From contig VSDK01020365.1 of assembly GCA_009767595.1 (NCBI GenBank), positions 237,334 to 301,333 of the forward strand: DNA of 64,000 nt, in the 5' to 3' direction. This DNA is from Symbiodinium kawagutii. Its lineage: Eukaryota; Sar; Dinophyceae; Suessiales; Symbiodiniaceae. A program made the translations under genes and the position numbers. Every line of letters begins with the position of its first letter. The stretch's first letter is position 1. Of this stretch, positions 36,701-40,762 are shown in pieces. The notes under the pieces are model-generated. The model made no database searches, was not told the DNA's origin, and saw only the letters and a program-made list of their open reading frames with translations.

Positions 36701-38453
36701 ATGGGTATGGGTCAAGCACTTAACCATCACTCAAGGGGGATAAATACACCAACAAAACTACAGGGAAACTAATGGTTAGTGATGGGGGAACCAGGGGGAC
36801 TAAGGGTTTTGACCCACAGCCATATCCATTGGAACCAGTGTCAAAACCTTCATGAACATGATTAGAAGACTCTACTATTTGGTAGTGATGGACTAACTGA
36901 GAATCTTACAATCTACACGAGCACAACAAACACGAGCTGGAAAGATAGCTAGTCGTTCCGGGCAAGCTCATTGGCAACCAACTGCCTGTGATGACGATGT
37001 TGTTGTTGTCTTTTCTCAACTGGTTGAGTGGTTGCATGTCACTGTACAGTCTGGTCGCGCAATGATGCGGCATGGCAAAGCCCACATACGTTTGACGGTT
37101 GATCCTCCCACCCCAAACATACCTCTACGAAGAAACAATGCCATTATGATGGCACAGAAACATCTTCAACACATTTCATTCAATAAAACAATGCAATTAT
37201 GATGTCAATCTCTCCTAGGTCACCATGAACTTCTCAAACTCAAATTGGCTTGGCTAAATGCACAAGCCTCGTTTCTTGTGTAGAAGGTCCGTTCGCATTT
37301 TTATCCATCCTTATGATCCACTACTATTCACCACTATTCTTAACCCCTACTCCGAATCTCTGTTAGCAATCATCCAGTAACCATCCATCCTACACTTCGC
37401 CGTTTTAAGGGTCTGCTGTCCCAAGTCTGAGGAGCACACCCGCCAGCACTCTTGGTTGTATCTGCTACCAACGACTCCACCGAGGTTTCTAATGCAGCAT
37501 TGATTCCTTCGGAACGGTCATCCCACGCCGGGGGAAGCAGTGGTGGGAACAAAACCACCAGCATGTTGCCCATGTAGACAGAAAAACCACGTGTAGCATT
37601 TGTGTATATCAAGCATTATCCCACTTCAAAGGGATCCGACGATAAACTAGGGATATTGCAACATATTATAATTATGTCTGGTCCGAACTTAGCAGCAGCA
37701 AAAACTATGGAGGTAAAGTCTCAACACGGGAAGCGTTCAATGTTCTCTTACAACTTTGGGGGACGCTGTTTGGCCAAACCCCTTTTCAAACAATACTCAC
37801 AGCTGGTCATTTCTGGCCAGTGGTCAACCGTAACCTTGAAAGCAGTTTCAAAGGCAAAATATATTCTCAGCGGCTGCAGTGGCCAACCGAAGATATCACC
37901 TTAAAACGCTGCTGTTGACCGCATGTCCTGAAGAGGCTTTGCCAGAGTTGCCACCCAAGTAAGGCTGCCTAAGTCAGGCTTTCTGCGTTCTTCGATCCAC
38001 TGACGACTGGACTGGAGAATTTGTTACAAAGAAGCTCGCTCAACCAACGGTGGTAAAAACTAAAAATGATGATCGTAGAGGAAGGAGAGCAGTGTCTTTT
38101 CAATTTCAGAAAAACCTTACAGTTAAAGAGCCAAATGGACAATCTCAATAGCTTCCAACTTTCATGGATCTGGGTAGAACCCAGATCCAAAGAAAACATA
38201 ACCCTTTGGTTTCCAGCAAGCGGCCTCTAAAAACCCATGGTTGATGACAAAATTCTGACAACGAGAAGTTTGGGATACGTAGTTTGTGCGGAACACCAAG
38301 CATTCAGAAATCCTGGGTCTCTTCAGCTGCGCGTTCCCCCAACCGGCCGAGTTGCTTCTCGACCATGACGACACTGCCACCACGATCCAACAAAGCTATG
38401 CTGGCGCTCATCCCTGCTAAGCCCCCGCCAATAACAATGGCATCTGCGGGGCG
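3633..38453 (-). CDS. Fumarate reductase flavoprotein fused to cytochrome b5 (28 exons found; both termini unresolved)
   Basis: FAD-dependent soluble fumarate reductase (Osm1/FRD family) converts fumarate to succinate, reoxidising flavin cofactors. The first exon found holds the Rossmann motif GGGLAGMSAS with E at the strand end; GGNSGKASSGIN contacts FAD. The expected active-site residues are all visible: His in VQLHPTG, Arg in NELGTR, His in VIHYTMGG, Arg in GDNRLAGNS. PGLYAIGE and GGVHG are flavin contacts. After a ~36-residue linker comes a cytochrome b5 domain with both likely haem ligands: EHPGG and FEAVHNKD. Donors are 14 GC, 9 GT and 5 GA; acceptors are AG, mostly followed by G. All internal phases match. 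No start Met was found before 38453 and no terminal exon after 3633. Introns are packed with palindromic elements, and one holds a 9.5-kb antisense LINE. The FRD plus b5 pairing exists in some fungal Osm1-like proteins, to my recollection. Confidence 0.93.
3779..3899. repeat. Family C element
   Basis: ATATGGCTATGGGTCAATAT ... GGGTTTTGACCCACAGCCATAT; full length, inverted ends. Confidence 0.92.
4040..4260. other. TGGTTGATAA/ATCATGATAA-rich intron filler
   Basis: Degenerate AT-rich words shared with element interiors (GGTTAATATACTG, CATCATGATAAGC). No exon seen. Confidence 0.5.
4807..4826 (-). CDS. Cytochrome b5 20-nt micro-exon: YVWEHPG
   Basis: 20 bases encode YVWEHP plus one base of a Gly codon, restoring the haem-ligand motif EHPGG with the correct spacing of five residues after DLT. 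Acceptor CTGCAG, GC donor. Confidence 0.88.
5484..5554 (-). CDS. Cytochrome b5 exon: LWVALYGHVYDLT
   Basis: Encodes ELDKHRADGDLWVALYGHVY then DLT, matching (E)xxKHxxxxDxWVxxxGxVYDxT. GC donor splits a Glu codon. Confidence 0.94.
6212..6319 (-). CDS. FRD-b5 linker exon and b5 start
   Basis: 36 codons ending LVPVTDALPKITQE; KIT.EE opens cytochrome b5 domains. High GC at third positions. GA donor (GAG|GACGGC) required to continue into ELDKH. Confidence 0.82.
6361..6495. repeat. Family D element with internal duplication
   Basis: CTGGTTGGTGGTGCTCATCACC ... AAACATGTTTGAAACTACGAACC; the AGTCAACT block occurs twice. Confidence 0.75.
6960..7013. repeat. Family A element, left half (split by LINE)
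   Basis: GGTTTCTCAAAATAGGGGCA followed by CCCC..ATCATCCA. It continues at 16558 on the other side of the LINE. Confidence 0.92.
6999..7013 (+). repeat. LINE target-site duplication, left copy
   Basis: TATTCATCATTACTA, identical to 16543-16557. It belongs to the interior of the interrupted family A element. Confidence 0.95.
7013..8410 (+). pseudogene. LINE ORF1, 5' part: cytosine-5 DNA methyltransferase remnant
   Basis: The open frame runs from 6896, but only sequence after 7013 is LINE; its first ATG straddles the target-site junction. Methyltransferase motifs in order are GFPCQPYSKQG (motif IV with catalytic Cys, ~7070), LVLECVPEA (motif VI, ECV instead of ENV), PSRRNRW (motif VIII), HPRELQLFLGF (motif IX-like) and YGNSVSPIQA (motif X, ~7740). 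The SAM-binding motifs I-III are missing by truncation, so this copy cannot be a methyltransferase. The frame stops at TGA 8408-8410 but is open again immediately after in the same frame. Confidence 0.9.
8411..11335 (+). pseudogene. LINE ORF1, middle: Ulp1-like cysteine protease, Zn motif, coiled coil
   Basis: Same frame as the preceding segment. Residues around 9142-9340 read NNHWTLLQCV, VVYDGL, an upstream Gln, and HTCGSLAIAHL, the His-Asp-Gln-Cys order of C48/Ulp1 peptidases. This protease could process the polyprotein or remove SUMO-like tags; neither is shown. Further on, LCRDKECDSCQHYHP (~10268-10310) is a CCCH-type Zn-binding motif like those of Gag proteins, then a DVEQRLQDQLEHK-type coiled coil begins near 11090. 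The frame is lost after ~11290 by a frameshift. Confidence 0.85.
11298..11550 (+). pseudogene. LINE ORF1, C-terminal coiled coil in two shifted frames
   Basis: The coiled coil continues as MQEVQGCASRIHEQGHTLQ in a second frame to about 11400, then as LHQVAQDVAGLQQGLSKQLE and SYFSKQAEQIEQLMGNKAR in a third, ending at TGA 11548-11550. Two indels are needed to explain this. Confidence 0.78.
11587..14163 (+). pseudogene. LINE ORF2, 5' part: APE endonuclease and RT fingers/palm
   Basis: Starts MPGQHAKSTLWFPRF; the frame is already open from the ORF1 stop. A hydrophobic stretch plus GEAAVPGP sits near residue 31-38. Endonuclease motifs are VGNPSGI, LAETQ (catalytic Glu, ~11846), VYCPP, GDFNS (~12239) and YPDHAVLIAGL. 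RT motifs are TAATGPCGWSRLDM, GLIHCLQKR, YRPITVMS, CGFLQGRQAADV and AVADLVKAYNTLPR (motif A with first catalytic Asp). The frame is lost around 14158. Confidence 0.92.
14158..14345 (+). pseudogene. LINE ORF2, RT motifs B and C in shifted frame
   Basis: Reads LVASTGFPEGCPLS (motif B, ~14177) and ISFVDNLEL (motif C, 14289-14300), i.e. FVDN in place of the usual F/Y-x-DD. Frame returns to that of the upstream part near 14340. Confidence 0.88.
14340..16290 (+). pseudogene. LINE ORF2, 3' part: RT thumb, Zn motif, RNase H
   Basis: Begins in the region LREFCSVLDVELDLSSFYVW, restoring the original frame. CAWCHVPDTPLHRYTTC (~15235) is a CCHC-type motif found in many LINE C-termini. RNase H1 residues are FTDGT (Asp, ~15480), RAELTAI (Glu), LWCDSQ (Asp), HKVASHE and GLADRQA (Asp). 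The C-terminal ~120 residues have no recognised domain. Ends TAG at 16288-16290. Confidence 0.92.
16291..16542 (+). other. LINE 3' UTR
   Basis: About 250 bases without open frame, ending GTGCGCAAAAA right at the target-site duplication. A very short A tail, not a long poly(A). Confidence 0.8.
16543..16557 (+). repeat. LINE target-site duplication, right copy
   Basis: TATTCATCATTACTA, directly after the LINE 3' AAAAA. Removing the LINE and one copy restores a ~102-bp family A element. Confidence 0.95.
16558..16605. repeat. Family A element, right half (split by LINE)
   Basis: TAAACCAACCATAGCATCGG...CTTGAGAAACCAC, the normal right half. Together with 6960-7013 it makes ~102 bp, the family's usual size. 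Confidence 0.92.
16842..16862. repeat. (TA)n microsatellite
   Basis: CCTATATATATATATATATACATAC. Confidence 0.95.
16971..17008 (-). CDS. FRD exon: TVFGRHVGMTLP, last flavoprotein segment
   Basis: Encodes STVFGRHVGMTLP with the split Ser codon, the E(C/S)xVFGRxxG helix ending the flavoprotein domain. The next intron, 16970 down to 6320, holds the LINE and its host A element. Confidence 0.93.
17118..18230. repeat. AT-rich minisatellite of TATATAGAATAT-type units
   Basis: About 1.1 kb of variants of ATATATAGAATATRA(C/T)ATATATAGAAAATGA with almost no G or C. It gives long Ile/Tyr/Phe-rich open frames on the minus strand that are artefacts. Lies in the intron between FRD exons 19863 and 17008. 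Confidence 0.95.
18320..18480. repeat. ATGTTTC-rich imperfect tandem tract
   Basis: Repeated (T)ATGTTTC/GAATGTTTC/CATGTTTGGGG words, e.g. GAATGTTTCAGAGAATGTTTC. Period irregular. Confidence 0.5.
19233..19347. repeat. Family A element, diverged
   Basis: Left GGTGATTTCTCCCAAAAAGCC, right GGGGTACTCATATTTTGAGAAACAC. Confidence 0.75.
19863..19920 (-). CDS. FRD exon: GGVHGDNRLAGNSLLEC, catalytic Arg
   Basis: Encodes GGVHGDNRLAGNSLLEC; the Arg of NRLxGNSL orients fumarate. GC donor (TGC A|GCC). Confidence 0.96.
19991..20110. repeat. Family C element, reverse interior
   Basis: GGGCTATGGGTCAGTTCACC ... TTGGTTGGTTAATATTGAC; the interior CCCCTGGTTCCCCTACCATT is the complement of that at 3779. Confidence 0.85.
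20569..20624 (-). CDS. FRD exon: VLDQDQKAIPGLYAIGE
   Basis: Encodes QVLDQDQKAIPGLYAIGE, the FAD-binding IPGLYAAGE motif. GT donor after GGCGAG. Confidence 0.96.
21053..21184. repeat. Family B element with expanded (CCCTA)n end
   Basis: The left terminal CCCTACCC has grown to about seven CCCTA units (21053-21086). Interior TGTCGGGGGTTCCTTGGTTA and right end GAGGTAACTGGAAGGGT are normal. Confidence 0.9.
21356..21451. repeat. Family D element
   Basis: GTTCCAACCCATATGAAAAATATTAGTCAACC ... AAATGATTGAAACCATC; outermost bases degraded. Confidence 0.8.
21552..21603 (-). CDS. FRD exon: VIHYTMGG, catalytic His
   Basis: Encodes VVPVIHYTMGGIAINVEG. His-Tyr-Thr-Met-Gly-Gly is the conserved fumarate-binding motif. 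GT donor. Confidence 0.96.
22192..22273 (-). CDS. FRD exon: DAFGRTVFPDYS...FYVGE
   Basis: Encodes DAFGRTVFPDYSIEETEDFY then VGE, the DxFGKxxFP....xFYVxxVTPV segment. GT donor. Confidence 0.93.
22637..22709. repeat. Family D element, shortened
   Basis: Only the interior and right end GGGAAAAACTGTTTGAGACCACC are clear. Confidence 0.65.
22847..22893 (-). CDS. FRD exon: VDILKQSLRDYNDAA
   Basis: Encodes VDILKQSLRDYNDAA (LxxxxxxYNxxA in homologues). GC donor splits a Thr codon. Confidence 0.86.
23420..23486 (-). CDS. FRD exon: LLTKVEGVEGLAQHFGYDAA
   Basis: Encodes LLTKVEGVEGLAQHFGYDAA, the helix LAxxxGVxxxxL of the family. GA donor assumed. Confidence 0.85.
23643..23734. repeat. Family D element
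   Basis: ACTGGTTAGTGCTTTCAATC ... AATGTTTGAAACCACCAGCCGG. Confidence 0.85.
24294..24371 (-). CDS. FRD exon: NSKAAKIADRHVTLYSKKG
   Basis: Encodes NSKAAKIADRHVTLYSKKGF, equivalent to LNxxAAxxxxKHVxxYxxKGL(M/L). GT donor in phase 2. Confidence 0.9.
25109..25222. repeat. Family E element
   Basis: TACTTGGTGGCTTATAGAT ... GTGGGTACAAGCCATCCAGG, with AAATATATTTTTAGTGGTTC inside. About 90% like the copy at 52443. Confidence 0.9.
25347..25428. repeat. Family C fragment
   Basis: Left end GGGCTATGGGTCAATATTACC present; the right end is missing where the family A copy at 25434 begins. Confidence 0.75.
25434..25536. repeat. Family A element
   Basis: GTGTTTTCTCAGAATAGGGAA ... GGGGGTACCCCTATGGCTTGAGAAACAGC. 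Confidence 0.9.
25694..25760 (-). CDS. FRD exon: WLVVAAAFTTSGAAPLPFQI
   Basis: Encodes WLVVAAAFTTSGAAPLPFQI, placed where the family has D(Y/H)V(T/S)xxM....APFRLVLNS. Phases 1 and 2 join both neighbours. GT donor. Confidence 0.75.
26330..26423. repeat. Family A element, degenerate right half
   Basis: Left GGTGTTTCTTAAAATAGGGG intact; right GCGTACCCCCAGTCAAAGAAAC recognisable. Confidence 0.7.
26778..26812 (-). CDS. FRD exon: NGRRFTNELGTR, catalytic Arg
   Basis: Encodes NGRRFTNELGT; the following split codon is Arg, the proton-donor position of fumarate reductases (RFxNELGxRD). GC donor after ACT C; a GT donor five bases later would be out of phase with the next exon. Confidence 0.92.
27169..27228 (-). 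CDS. FRD exon: CAELIRGVGGLLLDR
   Basis: Encodes TKTLCAELIRGVGGLLLDR, matching K(F/L)xAExLRGxGGxLLxx. GT donor splits the Arg codon. Confidence 0.95.
27300..27720. repeat. GGTTAATAATAGGGGATGATAA / GTTGATGATA tract
   Basis: Tandem-like copies of TGGTTAATAATAGGGGATGATAAGTAACAAT at ~27299, ~27405 and ~27508, passing into GATGATAGTTGATGATGG words to 27720. Confidence 0.7.
27724..27848. repeat. Family C element
   Basis: GAGCTGGGTCAAGGCTTTAACC ... GTGAACGGACCCTCTGCCA. Confidence 0.8.
27966..28036. repeat. Family A element, internally deleted
   Basis: GGGGGGTTCTCGAAAAAATG then GGGGTACCTCCAGCTCTTAAGAAACCACC. Confidence 0.75.
28370..28556. repeat. Family B elements, nested or duplicated
   Basis: Two left ends (CCCTGCCCTTCCAGCTAC at 28376 and CCCTACCCTTCCAGTTTAGG at 28455) precede one interior/right part ending GGGGGCAGGGATG. 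Confidence 0.7.
28766..28794 (-). CDS. FRD mini-exon: RMVDCARTQ (tentative)
   Basis: 29 bases giving RMVDCARTQ between HPTG and NTKTLCAE, where the family has G(F/M)VDPxxPxxxTK. GA donor chosen for phase; a GT donor two bases earlier would break the frame. Confidence 0.6.
28814..28931. repeat. Family A element, diverged left end
   Basis: GGTGTTTCTGAGGC ... ATCATCCATAACCTAGGGGTCCCCAAGCTGGCTTGAGAAACCACC. Confidence 0.7.
29029..29061 (-). CDS. FRD exon: DMDRVQLHPTG, catalytic His
   Basis: 33-base exon encoding DMDRVQLHPTG. The His corresponds to the substrate-binding His of the xQxHPT motif. GC donor assumed so that HPTG is complete. Confidence 0.92.
29562..29602. other. Assembly gap (41 N)
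   Basis: Run of N in the intron between FRD exons 30373 and 29061. Confidence 1.
29741..29935. repeat. Two ~96-bp tandem units with a GTCGACAT palindrome
   Basis: Each unit starts CTTTTGGGGTGGGGGAACTAG or ATTTTGGGGGTGGGGAACTAG and ends with TCGACATCTATCGACATGG or TCGACATCTGTCGACATAG. Confidence 0.8.
30373..30464 (-). CDS. FRD exon: PTT...TGDGVKLA
   Basis: Encodes DLADFPTTLGPQTTGDGVKL and ARDIGAALI, the strongly conserved PTTNGxxxTGDGxKLAxxIGA block. GA donor (ATA|GAGTC). Confidence 0.95.
30505..30620. repeat. Family A element
   Basis: GGTTTCTCCAAGTAGCGAACC ... GCGGTACCCCTATTTTGAGAACCC. Confidence 0.85.
31079..31130 (-). CDS. FRD exon: ESLLLKHRN
   Basis: Encodes EIESLLLKHRNMDAVER, the SLLxKYRP-like helix. 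GT donor in phase 1 rejoins GPDLADFPTT. Confidence 0.88.
31562..31650. repeat. Family B element
   Basis: TCCCTAACTTTCCAGTTACC ... TTGGTACCTGGAAGGGTAGGG. Confidence 0.9.
31955..32005 (-). CDS. FRD exon: ATGGFG motif
   Basis: Encodes VLYGHQVVIATGGFGHD; (V)xATGGFG is the second FAD-binding motif of the family. A GC donor is assumed; a GA donor six bases further on also keeps phase. A family B fragment lies ~40 bases upstream of the acceptor. Confidence 0.92.
32046..32110. repeat. Family B fragment
   Basis: AGGTCACCAGGAAACCCCAGG then GGGATGGTTACCTATCAGTTGTTGGCAACTG. Sits just 5' of FRD exon 32005-31955. Confidence 0.7.
32506..32558 (-). CDS. FRD exon: RSGELWKVEVQVNGSTQ
   Basis: Small exon reading RSGELWKVEVQVNGSTQ, equivalent to the GxVxGVExxxxxG hairpin before the ATGGFG motif. 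GC donor; phases 1 and 0 fit both neighbours. Confidence 0.78.
32640..32840. repeat. GGTTTATA/AACCTATGACTATATGG tract
   Basis: The 20-base word CCAAACCTATGACTATATGG occurs at ~32688 and ~32803, with GGTTTATATGG variants between. Confidence 0.7.
32889..33003. repeat. Family C element
   Basis: GTTGTGGGTCAAGGCTTTAACC ... GGGGCATTGACCCATAGCTA. Confidence 0.88.
33660..33723 (-). CDS. FRD exon: VLTKTAEQGSNFRLLLKSK
   Basis: Encodes VLTKTAEQGSNFRLLLKSKW, the strand-turn-strand that precedes the substrate-domain hairpin. GC donor in phase 1 matches the next exon. Confidence 0.82.
33953..34075. repeat. Family C element, long-interior type
   Basis: ATGTGGCCGTGGGTCGAGGC with AGGGATGATAACCAACAA inside and CAGCTATATATGGCT at the right. 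Confidence 0.7.
34440..34537. repeat. Family D element
   Basis: TCTGGTTGGTGGTTTCACTCC ... ACATGCTTAAAACCACCAACC. Confidence 0.9.
34598..34700. repeat. ~60-bp tandem units TAGTAGTTGTTAAACCACATGATTGTTGGTTGT
   Basis: TAGTTGTTAAACCACATGATTGTTGGTTGTTATATCTAG followed by TAATTGTTTAACCACATTCTTGTTGGTTGTTGTATGTAG and a third start at 34678. Confidence 0.75.
34739..34787 (-). CDS. FRD exon: PSNAFVGAELTFAAGQ
   Basis: Follows TLR to give RPSNAFVGAELTF, the family RP(S/P)NGxVGAEI segment. GC donor, phase 0. Confidence 0.9.
35507..35575 (-). CDS. FRD exon: VDLSLRSQLGGHTVKRT
   Basis: Encodes TKVDLSLRSQLGGHTVKRTL; GGHxxxRTxRP is diagnostic of eukaryotic soluble fumarate reductases. GC donor; the Arg codon is completed by the next exon. 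Confidence 0.93.
35764..35895. repeat. Family F palindrome
   Basis: Outer arms AATGGCTACCCCGGAT and ATCCTGGGTAGCCATT; inner arms AAACCCCTGGTTGATTAATA and TAGTTAATCAACCAGGGGTTT around GGGGGTATCCCC...GGGAACCCCCC. Confidence 0.9.
36398..36463 (-). CDS. FRD exon: RPELIKRLAEDSAEAVAWL
   Basis: Encodes LARPELIKRLAEDSAEAVAW, the conserved helix before the (G)VDLS strand. GC donor. Confidence 0.92.
36480..36690. repeat. GGTTAATAATAGGGGATAAT tract
   Basis: Repeats of GGTTAATAATAGGGGATAATTCTAACC and GGTTGATAATAGGGGATAATTGATGACC. Confidence 0.65.
36699..36825. repeat. Family C element
   Basis: ATATGGGTATGGGTCAAGC ... GGGTTTTGACCCACAGCCATAT. Confidence 0.92.
37440..37506 (-). CDS. FRD exon: INAALETS...TTKSAG
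   Basis: Encodes INAALETSVESLVADTTKSA, matching GIN(G/A)A...DSVExFxxDTxxSAGG of the family. GT donor. Confidence 0.9.
37928..37968 (-). CDS. FRD exon: GGNSGKASSG
   Basis: 41 bases encoding QPYLGGNSGKASSG, the flavin-contacting GGNSAKA(S/T)SG loop. Acceptor ACTTAG, GA donor. Confidence 0.92.
38356..38453 (-). CDS. FRD exon: FAD Rossmann motif
   Basis: Encodes ADAIVIGGGLAGMSASIALL and RGGSVVMVEK: the GxGxxG-type dinucleotide fold plus the acidic residue that binds the FAD ribose. GC donor splits a Lys codon. The frame is open upstream of the chosen acceptor (VVTAAQFCKAYGTLQ, back to an in-frame TGA) without a Met, so an upstream exon must supply the start. Confidence 0.92.
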
Positions 38454-39681
38454 CTGCAAGGTGCCATAGGCCTTGCAAAACTGTGCAGCCGTGACAACTC
38501 TTGGAGGAAATCAATGGAAATCCATGGCATTGGTGAAAATCCTAGTGCATCCTAGTACCAGGTTCATGAAAAGACCCTTTTGGGTGCGGAAATCATGAGC
38601 AAGGAATCTCGCCCGTGGGTGTTCAGAAGCTGAATCTACCCTGGAGAATCTCAATTTTGAAATAAGATCAAGCTGTGAATGCTCGTCAACTTGCTAAACT
38701 TTCAATCTCAAAACCTCAACAGCTCTTGGTGTTGCTCCGAACACGTCCACCGAAGTGCTCCAAATCTCTGCCTGCCTGCTGAATCTGGGGCACAGTCACT
38801 GCTCCAATGTTCGTATCTTTCTCAGTGCTGAAGAGTGCAAGCCTGCGATGTCCAGCCCCAATGGTTTTGGGGGGTCACGGAGTCAGACTGGGTTGGTACC
38901 TGTGCCAATCTCTATCCTTGGAGTCTCAATGCCGCAAACAAAAAACTTTTAACATGTCTCAACAGCTTCTGGTGAAGCAATTGCGATTAGTGATTTCGAC
39001 GTCAAACAAACAATGTATGTATGCATGCATGTATGTAGGAATTGTATGCATGCATGTGTGATGTCGGTACTTATATCCGTACGTATGCTGTTCGCATGTA
39101 TCAAGTACTCATTTCAAGTCAAAGGAGATCTGATCCCAACATCCGAAAGATCGTGCTTCCACCCTGGATTCCTTTCCAACGAAATCGGATGCCTACAGAA
39201 GGTCTCAGGTCGATCTGCCGCATAGTGTCGGGCCAACAACAGCACTTCCTGTTGCGGATGCTGATGTTTCCACTAGTCTCGTTGCACCGTTTACATAGCT
39301 ACTGCAACCCAAGTCCTTCAGAAGCTCCTGATTTCGAGATTTTGACATTTTCTTCTGTTGTCATTGGTTATTGTTGGTCACGAACCACTCATGAAAGCAG
39401 AAATCGATTCACGACTGAGGTTGCGAGATGCTCGAAAGAAGGAGTGCCATTGGTGCCACTGGTCAAGATTCTTCACGAACAACCATTACTGAATCTGAAA
39501 ACTGGATGCCAGTAATATCTTCTTGAGTGGCCTATGAGTCCAAAATCTACAAACACAGTGCACCATGTCTTTTCATGTTTGTATACTGTGACTATATATT
39601 TAGATTTCCATTGCAGAACCTTACGACTTGTTAATATTTTGCAAGCAGCCTTGTTCAAGCAGAAACTTCCGGCTTGCTAAT

Positions 39682-39774
39682 CCATACCCTTCCAGTTACC
39701 TATATAGTAGGCAACCAGGGAACCCCAAGTAGGGATGGCTACTGATTTTATGTAAGTAACTGGAAAGGTAGGGA
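39682..39774. repeat. Family B element
   Basis: CATACCCTTCCAGTTACC ... GTAAGTAACTGGAAAGGTAGGG. Confidence 0.92.
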
Positions 39775-40479
39775 AGATATGGGATCTTTTTGAAAGTAGC
39801 CTTGCTAAAGACTAATAAAATCTAATTCATAGGGTCATCCGGTCCTCCCATATAGAGAATGCGGTGGTAAATCGGGTGAACAATCACGGTTCATTTTCTT
39901 TTTCAGTATCTAGTTTCTTCGTTGTCAACCATTCTTAGTATGTCATTACCCATTATCATCCAATTATTATCTATTATCAATCATCAACCATTCTTAACCA
40001 CTGTCAACCATCATTATCTGTCATCAACCAGTACTATCTACATTATCAATTATATATAATTATATAGCATTGATGTACCATAACAAATTAACCATTACTA
40101 ACCACTATAAATCACTACTAACCATTATTTACCACTACTAACCACTATTAACCTCCAGTTCACCTTCACCGCACTCCTCGCTGGAACCAGACATCAGGAA
40201 GCGCAAGAGCTTGTCCTGAGAAGTGGCAAGGCCACGGTGATTGACATTTACGTATTATAATCACGATTATTTTCCCTATAATGTTAGATGGTGATTATAA
40301 CTATTCTAATTATAAAGGGTTATAACGGTTAGATAGATGTAGTAATGTTGCATCAATGATTGATAAAGTTGATTCTGATCTATTATAATGTTGATGCTTA
40401 GATGTAGTAATTATTCTAATTATAAAGGGTTATAAGGGTTATTGTTATAATTCATCACAATCACCGTAATTCTTCTGAA

Positions 40480-40563
40480 GTGGTCTCTCAAGCCAGCTAT
40501 TTGCTACTATAAATCATTAATATTGGATGATGACTGGGGAGACCCCTATTCAAAGAAACCGTC
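40480..40563. repeat. Family A element, short
   Basis: GTGGTCTCTCAAGCCAGC ... GGGGAGACCCCTATTCAAAGAAACC. Confidence 0.75.
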
Positions 40564-40602
40564 ATAGACTCTTATCTTTCGGATTTTTGACCCAGAAAAG
40601 CA

Positions 40603-40762
40603 CTACATGTTTTGAGCATCGGTGCCTTGCCCATCCTTGCCCATCCCCGCCTCAGCCTCAGTGGGCAACAAGCCTTTGCTGCTGCTATGGCTGACGGCTG
40701 CCAATGCCAAGTCCAACAGCTCGCGCCTGGTTGGAGCGATGGCAGTGGCATTAGGGCACTGG
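40603..40762 (-). CDS. ERO1: ERO1 C-terminal extension exon, to TAG (could splice out earlier)
   Basis: Encodes CPNATAIAPTRRELLDLALA and then AVSHSSSKGLLPTEAEAG; read to the end it stops at TAG 40603-40605. Typical ERO1 lacks this extension. The last ~45 bases contain two copies of GATGGGCAAG and possible GA (after 40646) or GC (after 40651) donors, so the exon may instead continue into the fumarate reductase exons. The splice acceptor AG is the end of a family B element. Confidence 0.65.

Larger units (their letters stand above)
38454..40602. other. Gap between ERO1 and fumarate reductase exons
   Basis: 2.1 kb with one B element, a GTATG/CATGCATG microsatellite (39012-39060), AACCATTA-rich filler (39920-40140) and TTATAA-rich filler (40245-40460). 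It should hold the start of the fumarate reductase gene if that gene is separate; no ATG exon with a targeting signal could be identified. Confidence 0.6.
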
